Origin: Anagrus nilaparvatae
Taxonomy: Eukaryota > Arthropoda > Insecta > Hymenoptera > Mymaridae
NCBI GenBank assembly: GCA_022575985.1
Contig: JAKSXM010000231.1
Span: 9,116,501 to 9,180,500, forward strand
DNA: 64,000 bases
Direction of reading: 5' to 3'
The notes under the pieces: generated by a model
Told to the model about the DNA's origin: nothing
The model's database searches: none
Seen by the model: the letters and a program-made list of their open reading frames with translations, nothing else
Made by a program: the position numbers and the translations under genes
In this document: piece after piece, positions 34,308 to 45,100 of the stretch
Layout of the letters: each line of letters begins with the position of its first letter
How positions within the stretch are numbered: position 1 is the first letter of the stretch

Positions 34308-36713
34308 ACATATCAGTTTAAAAAATGGATCGGGTTGTGGAAAACGGATTTTTGCCATAAGTTTAAATTTTATACTATTTTCGGCAGTGTTATAAAAAAT
34401 TAGTTTATCCTAGTTAGATACCAGTGTACAATTCATGATTGCAATTGTCATTCATAGATTGCTGCAAAAATTACAACGATCGATGAAAACAAATTTTATG
34501 TGTCAAAATTACGTGCCTCAAAAATTATTAAATCTCTTTGTCTTGAGATATTTGCAAGATATGGGTTTGCAAAGATAGCGATAAATATGGGACTCTGGCC
34601 TTCTATTATCATATTTGCTAAATAATTAAGGGAAAAGAAATGAATTAAAAAATATTTGAAAATTTAGAACTTACCCAAAATCTTTGAAACTCAAAATCAG
34701 CACAGAAAATTGACAACATTTTTGTACATTTAATTTGCTGTAGAAAAATTAATCAGTTTAAAACTAGAAAAAAAGCTTACTCCGGCTGTTATAGATCAAT
34801 TATCAAAAAAAAAAAAAATGTCTCTATTTTTACCTACGTTTCCAGACCTAAAACTTTTTATACTGAACATATAAATAATATGTAGTAAAAATGCGGTAAG
34901 GATGTCTAAATCAGAATCCAAATAGGGAGAAGGTTTACTGCAGGTGATTTTTTTGGTGTCTTAATTTGAATCTTGGGTTCAAAGTGGCTGAAAATTAGGA
35001 GAGCAATCTGAAAGCAGCTACCTCATTTTAAGGTTTTTTTTTTGCAATATTTCAGAAGTAGAATTAAGCTTGTTTAATACATAAATTACTCTTTTAAGAA
35101 AAAGTAAGGAATTATTAGGATTTAGTTATCAGAAAACACTAATTAGATTATAAGAAATAATTGTTAGGGATTAATACTATTCCTAGTAAGATACACGGAT
35201 TAAAATTTAGTTGACTAAAATGCCAAAAGGTTAGCTTGAATTTAAACTAGTGAAAAGTAGGTTAAATACATAACTAATTTGTATGAGAATATCAACCAAA
35301 GTTAGTTATGCGTTCCACTATTTATAAACAACAAGGCGAGCCCAGAACCTATTGAAAAATTGTTTTCTTCAATTTAATTATAAAGTTTGCCTAATTTAGT
35401 GGTTAAGTTTCTGTCCAAAAAATTGGTCTTAATATAAGACTGAATTTTTATCTATGTAAAATTATCTATGTAAAATTTCTAGTCGGATAAGCTGACTCGA
35501 CCTTGAAGGTCTAAAAAACTAAATAATGTGGGAAAATAAAGAATTTCAAAACAACAATGCCGGAACACATTGTTATCAAATTTATTGTGTTTTTTGTAAA
35601 ACTAGAAACAACTGAGCTTCGCGCAGAGAATGACTGCCTTCTATTCATTATCAAACAATTATTTATTAAAAATATTTTAAATTATTATTTGAAAAGAGAT
35701 AAAATATTGTAAATGATAAATTCTAATTTAATAAATGACCCTAATTTTTTGCGGTGACATTTAATTATTATATTCAATAATTTCATTTGCTTAGTAAAAA
35801 GTATAAAACTAATTAATTTTTGTCCAAAAAGTAAGTTATAATTGTTTGAAATTGGATTCTTTTAAATGAACTTTTGCACACAAAAAAACAAATTTAATCG
35901 TTTAAACCATTTGAACTAAAAATTGGTATGGAAACTTATCATTAGTTGTGCTTTTGGGAAAAAATAGTTTGAACCCATTTCTGAGACCCTTCATTTCAAC
36001 TTGGGCCCAATTGGCGTGGAATCCCTCATATAGTTGTTTTAACATGGAACATGTTTATAGGGAGGGGGTACTTCAGAACTGGAAAATTAAGGGGAGGGGG
36101 GGTCAAATATGTCCTTTTTAAGGGGGAGTCAAATTTGTCCTTTTTAAGGGGGGGGGGGGTCAAATGGGACTTAGAATATTTTCGATTTAGGAACCTTTGG
36201 TGCAGAAGTACTTAGGGAGCATTGGTGCAGAAGTACCTAGGAACCTATGGTGCAGAAGTCTCTAAAGACCTTTGGTGCAGAAATACTTAGGGAGCATTGG
36301 TGCAGAAATCCCTAAAGACCTTTGGTGCAGAAGTACCTAGGGTGCAGAAGTCTCTAAAGACCTTTGGTGCAGAAGTACTTAGGGACCTATGGTGCAGAAG
36401 TCCCTAAAGACCTTTGGTGCAGAAGTACCTAGGGACCTATGGTGCAGAAGTCTCTAAAGACCTTTGGTGCAGAAGTCCCTAAAGACCTTTGGTGCAGAAG
36501 TACCTAGGGTGCAGAAGTCCCTAAAGACCTTTGGTGCAGAAGTACCTAGGGACCATTGGTGCAGAAGTCTCTAAAGAACTTTAGTGCAGAAATACTTGGA
36601 TATAAATATTGATATTATGAACAGAATAGATACTTTATTATCAGTGTTAGTTATTAGTGAACATGTTCCATGCTCGTTGGTTGTGTAGTTACACAAACCG
36701 GTCATAAGTTTTT
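34308..36713 (-). repeat. right arm of the giant inverted repeat
   Basis: Reverse-complement partner of 15755-18098, ~60 bp longer because the minisatellite is longer. It ends outside in TTGTGTAGTTACACAAACCG then GTCATAAGTTTT. The G-run at 36148-36159 (12 G) corresponds to the C-run of the left arm. Confidence 0.8.
36189..36592 (-). repeat. 25-bp minisatellite, ~16 units (right arm)
   Basis: The complement of the left-arm minisatellite (GGTGCAGAAGT repeated). Two unit junctions are fused as TACCTAGGGTGCAGAAG, showing unequal exchange or slippage since the two arms separated. Confidence 0.88.
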
Positions 36714-36735
36714 AATTTATTTTTTAGTTATTTAT

Positions 36736-37104
36736 ATTTAAAAACTTACAACTGGTTTGCGTTCTCACATAACCAACGATCATGGGATATGTTCTTTTAT
36801 AAAAGTCTTAACGTATACTCCTACTTTTATAAGTAGTACTATAACTCCTAATTTTTATAAGTCCTAAAACAAAAATTACAACAAATCCCGAAATATAAGT
36901 AATCCTACGTTCATAAAACTAAAGTATTCTAAGGTCTTGTTTTTATCAGAGCTTGATCAGGCCCTGACTCCCACTTCAAATTATTCTAAGTCCCTAAATC
37001 GAAAATATTCTAAGTCCATTTCACCCCTCTCCCTAAAAACATGAATATTTCGACCCCTCCTGCCGAGCTGGACTTTTTCAAATACTTCATCCAATGAACA
37101 TGTT
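36736..37104 (+). repeat. diverged copy of the arm's outer block
   Basis: AAAAACTTACAACTGGTTTG, ATAACCAACGATCATGG and, at the far end, AACATGTTCCATGTTA copy the left-arm outer block in forward orientation, but with a quite different interior (TTATAAGTCCTAAAAC, CTTGATCAGGCCCTGACTCC). It lies 22 bases outside the right arm, so arm ends of opposite orientation are back to back here. Confidence 0.65.
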
Positions 37105-39148
37105 CCATGTTAATAAATTAATGTGATAAAAGTGTATAAGAGTAGTTAAACGAAATTAGTATATTCAGAAAAAATAGCTTTCTCCAGTAAATAAAATTTA
37201 CTTGATCAGTAAAAAAGCTACTTCACACACTGAAAATCTTTTTAGTTCTCAAATTTGTGGCTATACGCCCCAAAAAATTTGTAGTGAAGCAAGCTAAGGA
37301 TTTGGAGCTTTGACGCACTATCCAAGTGATCAGAAAGCCAAAAAGAATTTCAGTGCAGTGATCAGAGAAGTCTGTTAAAGATAATTAATTTTTATTCTAA
37401 GAATTTTAATATTATCACAAAAAAATAGTCATTTTTACTCTTTCGTACTGATTATTATAATTTTAGCTAGTTATATTTATCTTCAAAGCTACATTTACTT
37501 ATTTTATCATTCATGAAACTGCCTTTCTGATTTTACCCTACAGGTGTTTTTAGACCACCAAATTTTAGTCTTAGTTCAAAAACCTATTTTTATTCATTTA
37601 GCTTTCATGAATCTCTTAAACAATCACCAATTATTTTTCCATGGCCGAACCATTATTTTCGGTATAAAACACAGGGTTCAATTATTTGATGCTTGTTTTC
37701 ACCGTCATGGAAAGTTAAATAGACCTATATTTTTTACACGTTTAATAAATAAACATTTTTTGCTTTTTCAGAATTTCTATTCAACCAAAATAATTTTTAC
37801 TAATCTAATTTTGCAACCGAAAATCCATTTAGGTCTTTTTTTTTTACACAATTTATCTACATTTTTGTAGGTATAATCTATCTTATCAAATTAGAGATTG
37901 ACCCCGAAAATTTTTGAATAAAAATTACTCATACATGCTCAAGTAAAAAATATTCTAAACCGGGAAATAATTTACTGGTTCCTGGAAGGGGTAAACAAAT
38001 TTTTATTAATGATTTGTTTATATGTAAGGGCATTTTGAGACGCTCAGATGATAAAAAACCGATTTTTAAAAAAATCCGTATTGTGTGTATTTTTTGGGGA
38101 TCTTGTTACGGACTAAAACAAAATTTTAGCTTTAAAAAGTACTGAAGCTACCCTTTTTTATTCCTAATTTTTTTTATTAAAGCTTTAGATTCCAAAAATT
38201 CTATTATAAATCCGATACCTGAAATTTTGAAAATTTTAGTTATCATTTTTGTAGACAAAAAATACAAAAATAATATCCCTTTCTTTTTCTATGAAAGTTA
38301 TAATTTTAGGAAATTTATTAAAACCATAGAAGTTAAGGTTAAAACATTACATTTTAAACCAATTCAGCTATTGGAAGATAATTAATTATTAATTATTAAA
38401 TAATTAATTAATTATTTATCTTTTTCGAGTATCATAACCTATAGTACCAATAACTTGGTGATTTATTAATTATATTTTAAAACGGTTTTTTAAAGTACCC
38501 TATAAATAAACATAGTACCTAATTTAATTTTTATATTTTATGCAAACTATTTTATTTGGTATAATAAATTTAGAAGGATCTGATTTTTTAATTTTTTTTA
38601 ATTAACCGCACATTTTTTGTATAAAAAAAAAGTTTTATTATTAAAACATTTAAAAATTATTTTTGGTATTTATACTAAAACATATATTAAAAAAGACTAA
38701 AAATTTTGAGGTTTTATATTTAAAATTTTGTTTTTATCACAATATTCATGCTATAACCTAACTTCATAAAATTATAAATAAATTTTCAAATTTAAAATAA
38801 AAACATTTGAGCAATGCATTTTTATTAACCAATCAGGAGTGGTTTTTAGCTATAACAATGTACATAGTTACTGTATCGAAGACATGTACTTTTTAGGATA
38901 GGATTTATTCTCATATATAAGTCAAAATTATTCTTAACCTAAATTTAATATTTTTTTTGGTTAAAAAAAACGGGATAAAAATACATAAATTTTTTATATT
39001 TTAAAAATTTTCAAAGGTTAATAAAACCTGCGGTTAAAATGGCTGCTAGCTCTTGGCTCTAAATAAATTCTGCCAGAGAAATATAAATAAGTTATAATTT
39101 TATTACTAATCCTTGTAACATAATAATTCTGAAAAAAATAAAATTGCT
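37105..39148. other. upstream region of the mutarotase-like gene
   Basis: No gene recognised. A 108-codon open frame at 37544-37870 (rich in Phe, His and Leu) has no recognisable family and is left uncalled. The promoter of the following gene should lie near 38800-39140, but no clear TATA or initiator stands out in this AT-rich stretch. Confidence 0.4.
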
Positions 39149-42100
39149 ATGGATAAAAATTGTAAAAATAATATTATTATAATTGAAGAAATTTTTGGAG
39201 AAGTAATTTTAGGTATTTATTATTTACCAAAATATTAATTTTATACTTTTTAATCAAGGATAATATTTTTTTTTTTAAACTTTGTAAATAAAGTTTTTAG
39301 ATGATAAAATTATGATTTTTTTTCATAAATTTTTTTCCATATTACATGTAAAAATTTTTTGGTTATATATAATAATTTTATAAAATTCGTAATTTTATAT
39401 ACGCAGATATTACTAGCAGTAGCGTAGATGATGATGATAAGAAATCAAAAGCACATTCTGAATCAAAGTCTGTTAATGCATCACTAAATACAAATAATGA
39501 TTCGTCATTAAGTAACAATCAGTCCAATACTTCAATCAAAGTTAAGTCTTACAAAATGATAAATGCTAACAAAATGGAAGTTGTTATCATAACTTATGGA
39601 GCATCAATAGTATCAATTAAATGTCCAGATAAATATGGCGATAATATTGATGTTGTTTTAGGATTTGATGATTTAAAAAGTTAATAGAAATTTTTTTTTT
39701 TGATATAGCTTATTTGCTTTTAAAAAATAAAAACTAAGCTAGGATGTAGATAAAATTAAATTTTTAATTTAGGTTACATGAATCAAAATAATCCATTTAT
39801 TGGTTGCATTCTTGGTAGATGTGCTAATCGTATAAAAAATGGTACTTTTAAAATAGGGAACGAGGAATATACTTTATCAAAAAACGAGGATGAAAAACAT
39901 CATTTACATGGTGGGGTAAGTATAAAATTAACTTAAATACGTGTAAACGTACTATTCGAACCCTATTTTATGTAAATTATAATAAATTCAAGACCCAAAA
40001 TTAGCTAGTTGTCTACAGAAAAAGACAAATTTTTCCGGATATATTGTAGAGTAGGGTGATTAAAAAAAAAATAAAAGTGCTTAAAATTAGCTCTTCATGT
40101 ATGTTATTGTACACATAATAACAAGATACCGTGGCAAATTTAAGCCCATTTGGTGACGTTTTAGAGGTTGCGCAAGTCTCTAGAAGCTTTTTTAAAATTG
40201 AAAAGCGAGGGCAGCTCACAGTGGATTCACAAAAATTTTTTAAAAGGCTTTAAATATTCCTAGGGATACGTTTTTTTTGTTGCTGGTATCAAAAATTATA
40301 GTTCCAGAACATAAAAATGTGTTGAAAACCCTTAAATTGGCGAAAAACACCCTTTTTTTAGGTTAATTTTCCCAATTTTTCGCTAAAAATTCATAAAAAA
40401 CCAATGGAAAAATGTTATCTTAGTTAGTTCTCTAAAATTTTGATTTATTGATTGCATATTATATGCAAATAAAATATTTTCTTCCCGTTTCACTCCTACA
40501 TTAAGGTTTCAATTAACCCAAAATAAGGGTTGAACTACCCCAAATTATCACAAAAAAATAGTATGATTTGTTAAATTTGATGTTTAACAAAGTTATTGCT
40601 TATATTTTATGTGGGTCAATATTTGTGAAGTGTATACAGTTTGGATTTTCAAGTCTCAGAATGTACTCCAAAGTATGTTTGGTCGAAAGCATATATAAAA
40701 ATAATAATTTTCCCTAATTTTTAGCATTTTTAGATCCAATCCTCTATTTTTTACAGCGATTTTTGTTTTTTTCAATTTTTTGACATTTTTAATTTTTGAA
40801 AAATTTATGTTCATTAATTTTTCTCGCAAACGCGCACTTTACGATAAATTTTTTTTTCCTTATAAAACCCCATAGGAAATTTCCCGTAGAATTCGATTCT
40901 GGGGTCCAAAATTTTTTCGATCTGCGCATGCGCGAGAAAATCAACTTTCTTGCTTTGCCTTTTCTAGCTAATTACAATTTTCATCCTGATGGTCTCAAAT
41001 TGTATGTTTTTTCATATACTTTCTGCATATGGAATCATTTTTTTGGGTAAATTTATTAGTCTGAGTGAAGCATGCGTTAGCATGCTTTACTCAAGTTATA
41101 TCCCCGCAGGAAAATGATCTAAGGTGAGTTAGTTTGCGCTTTATTGATTTTATGAATATATATAAAACTTAGACCATAATATTCAAAATTTCATCAGGAT
41201 CTTCACTATTATTTTATTTTTTAATTACGTTTTTTTTTAACAAAGTTATCCCAATTTTACGGACGCGCGTCAATTTTTATATTATTTCTATACTATAAAA
41301 ATGTTAATATTATGCATGTGTTTATTTTTTCGTTATTAAAATTTAAATTGATATTTTTTTGTAAATTTAGCGACCCCTAGTAGGTTTTTTGGGTCACTGA
41401 ACACAAATATGAAATCGGGTTTTACCGAAAATGATTCAGTTGCCCACAATAGGCAACTTCAGGTTAATTTTTAGGTATTTTTAAATAGATCTTTTTTTGT
41501 AATTTTAACGACCCCTATAAGATTTTTTGGGTCGCTGAACACGAATATGATATCGGGTTTTAACGAAAATGATTTAGTTGCCCACAATAGGCAACTTCAG
41601 GTTAATTTTTAGTTATTTTTAAATAGATCTTTTTTTGTAATTTTAACGATCCCTACTAGGTTTTTTGGGTCACTGAACACGAATATGATATCGGGTTTTA
41701 CCGAAAATGATTCAGTTGCCCACAATAGGCAACTTCAGGTTAATTTTTGGGTATTTTTAAATAGATCTTTTTTTGTAATTTTAACGACCCCTAGTAGGTT
41801 TTTTTGGTCACTGAACACAAATATGATATCGGGTTTTAACGAAAATGATTTAGTTGCCCACAATAGGCAACTTCAGGTTAATTTTTAGTTATTTTTAAAT
41901 AGATCTTTTTTTGTAATTTTAACGATCCCTAGTAGGTTTTTTGAGTCACTGAACACGAATATGTTGTCGGGTTTTAACGAAAATGATTTAGTTGCCCCTA
42001 ATAGGCAACTTCAGGTTAATTTTTAGTTATTTTGAAATAGATCTTTTTTTGTAATTTTAACGATCCCTAGTAGGTTTTTTGAGTCACTGAACACGAATAT

Positions 42101-45100
42101 GTTATCGGGTTTTAACGAAAATGATTTAGTTGCCCCTAATAGGCAACTTCAGGTTAATTTTTGGGTATTTTTAAATAGATCTTTTTTTTTAATATTAACG
42201 ACCACTAGTAGGTTTTTTGGGTCACTGAACACGAATATGATATCGGGTTTTACCGAAAATGATTCAGTTGCCCACAATAGGCAACTTCAGGTTAATCTTT
42301 GGGTATTTTTAAATAGATCTTTTTTTTGTAATTTTAACGACCCCTAGTAGGTTTTTTGGGTCACTGAACACAAATATGATATCGGGTTTTACCGAAAATG
42401 ATTCAGTTGCCTACAATAGGCAACTTCAGGTTAATCTTTGGGTATTTTTAAATAGATCTTTTTTTTGTAATTTTAACGACCCCTAGTAGGTTTTTTGGGT
42501 CACTGAACACGAATATGATATCGCGTTTTAACGAAAATGATTCAGTTGTCCACAATAGGCAACTTCAGGGTAATTTTTAGGTATTTTTAAATAGATCTTT
42601 TTTTGTAATTTTAACGACCCAAAGTAGGTTTTCTGGGTCACTGATCACGAATATGATATCGGGTTTTAACGAAAATGATTAAGTTGCCCACAATTGGCAG
42701 CTTCAGGTTAATTTTTGGGAATTTTTAAATAGATCTTTTTTTGTAATTTTAACGACCCCTATAAGATTTTTTGGGTCGCTGAACACGAATATGATATCGG
42801 GTTTTAACGAAAATGATTTAGTTGCCCACAATAGGCAACTTCAGGTTAATTTTTAGTTATTTTTAAATAGATCTTTTTTTGTAATTTTAACGATCCCTAG
42901 TAGGTTTTTTGAGTCACTGAACACGAATATGTTGTCGGGTTTTAACGAAAATGATTTAGTTGCCCCTAATAGGCAACTTCAGGTTAATTTTTAGTTATTT
43001 TGAAATAGATCTTTTTTTGTAATTTTAACGATCCCTAGTAGGTTTTTTGAGTCACTGAACACGAATATGTTATCGGGTTTTAACGAAAATGATTTAGTTG
43101 CCCCTAATAGGCAACTTCAGGTTAATTTTTGGGTATTTTTAAATAGATCTTTTTTTTTAATATTAACGACCACTAGTAGGTTTTTTGGGTCACTGAACAC
43201 GAATATGATATCGGGTTTTACCGAAAATGATTCAGTTGCCCACAATAGGCAACTTCAGGTTAATCTTTGGGTATTTTTAAATAGATCTTTTTTTTGTAAT
43301 TTTAACGACCCCTAGTAGGTTTTTTGGGTCACTGAACACAAATATGATATCGGGTTTTACCGAAAATGATTCAGTTGCCTACAATAGGCAACTTCAGGTT
43401 AATCTTTGGGTATTTTTAAATAGATCTTTTTTTTGTAATTTTAACGACCCCTAGTAGGTTTTTTGGGTCACTGAACACGAATATGATATCGCGTTTTAAC
43501 GAAAATGATTCAGTTGTCCACAATAGGCAACTTCAGGGTAATTTTTAGGTATTTTTAAATAGATCTTTTTTTGTAATTTTAACGACCCAAAGTAGGTTTT
43601 CTGGGTCACTGATCACGAATATGATATCGGGTTTTAACGAAAATGATTAAGTTGCCCACAATTGGCAGCTTCAGGTTAATTTTTGGGAATTTTTAAATAG
43701 ATCTTTTTTTGTAATTTTAACGACCTTTAGTTTTTTGGGTCACTCTTTATCTGTATCTAGTATTTTAAATTTTTGTTAGAAAATGAAATTTTTTCAGTGA
43801 ATCGATGCTAAATAATGTCCTAAATATTATATTCACAGATTTTTAAAATTAGAAGCTTTGTAAAAAAGTCTTGATTAATTTAGTAGCTGAAAAATAAACG
43901 AAATTTCAAGCTCTAATGTCTCCGTCTGCTGTCAATAATTTTACAAAATTTTTTTAAAAAATTCTAAGGGACATATAACTTGATAAATTCCTATAAGAAT
44001 TAAAGATTCCAGAAGTTTAGATTTCCAGAAATTTTAAATAAAAAAATGAAATTATTATCCACCTGATTCAACCTTAATATTTTTTAATAGGTATAGAATA
44101 AAAAATCAAATAAAAATCAAATTTATTCATTTTGAAGTTTTATTAATTATATAAGTTCTTTTTTTTTGTTTTAATTTTAGTTAAAAGCTGCATACAGAGT
44201 TATGGATGCATTTTGTAAACTTGCAGATGAACACAAAAGTAAATATGAAAAAGTCGTACCTTCGCATCACAGATCAATCTTTATGCTGTTGAGATTTATT
44301 AAGAACGAGACATTTTTTAGTGCTTTCTTTAAAATCCGGGGGTTGCAACCCTTAAATATAATTTTCTGCATGAAATTAGGATTTTGCGACCAAAAAAACC
44401 TACTAAGGTTCGTTAAAGTGAATGAAAACGCCTGAAGTTGCCGATTGTGGGCACCTCAAGCATTTTTAATGAAAACCGATATCACATTCGTGATCAGTGA
44501 CCCAAAAAACCTACTGGGGGTCGTTAAATATACAAGAAAAGATCTATTTAAAAATACCCAAAAATTAACCTGAAGTTGCCTAATGTGGGCAACTGAATCA
44601 TTTTCGGTAAAAACCGATATCATATTCGTGTTCAGTGACCCAAAAAACCTATTGGGGGTCGTTAAAATTACTAAAAAAGATCTATTTAAAAATACCCAAA
44701 AATTAACCTGAAGTTGCCTATTGTGGGCAACTGAATCATTTTCAGTAAAAACCGATATCATATTCGTGTTCAGTGAGCCAAAAAACCTACTAGGGTCGTT
44801 AAATTTACAAAAAAAGATCAATTTAAATTTTAGGGCTTAAGGGGAGGGGGAAATTGGGGGTAATTTCACCCAATTTTCACCAGCGCAAGTTTATTCATTG
44901 TATACAATGTTCTTTAGGCCTATCTGAAGAGATTCCCATACGTTTCATCGTAAGTCAGCCAGGGTCGTGGTTTTCAGAGGTTTGGCCTTTTTTTACACCT
45001 AGGCCCCGACTATTATCAGTGCTGGTAAATTCAGAGAGCACCAGCGTTGATTTGGAATTATTAATAATTTTTTATTTTTTTCACTCTGTGTAAAAATCGA

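Larger units (their letters stand above)
15755..36713. mobile_element. giant inverted-repeat structure (~21 kb) with ~2.35-kb arms
   Basis: The left arm 15755-18098 and right arm 34308-36713 are co-linear inverted copies that look nearly identical wherever compared, for example the stretches around 16770 against 35620 and around 17060 against 35320. The outer ends read AAAACTTATGACCGG and its complement. The inner ends meet unrelated sequence at TGATATGT. No target-site duplication is evident: left flank ...GACTAAT, right flank TTTAATTT. The 16.2-kb interior carries a dead Helitron, minisatellites, foldbacks and a Penelope-like remnant, and no gene that would clearly mobilise the whole. It may be one giant non-autonomous element, two oppositely oriented copies of a ~2.35-kb element, or a recent inverted duplication. 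Confidence 0.6.

Noticed and set aside
15755..36713. Polinton/Maverick or virus-derived giant element
   Set aside because: No protein-primed DNA polymerase, integrase, packaging ATPase or capsid-like ORF was found in the interior; only Helitron and Penelope-type remnants.
37544..37870. 108-codon open frame upstream of the mutarotase-like gene
   Set aside because: AT-rich, Phe/His/Leu-heavy peptide with no recognisable motif, no supporting splice or promoter signals.
42099..43315. Two identical 82-codon open frames 968 bases apart, and similar ones at 41685 and 44456
   Set aside because: They are translations of the 139-bp satellite; the identity comes from the higher-order DNA duplication, and synonymous and non-synonymous sites are equally unchanged.
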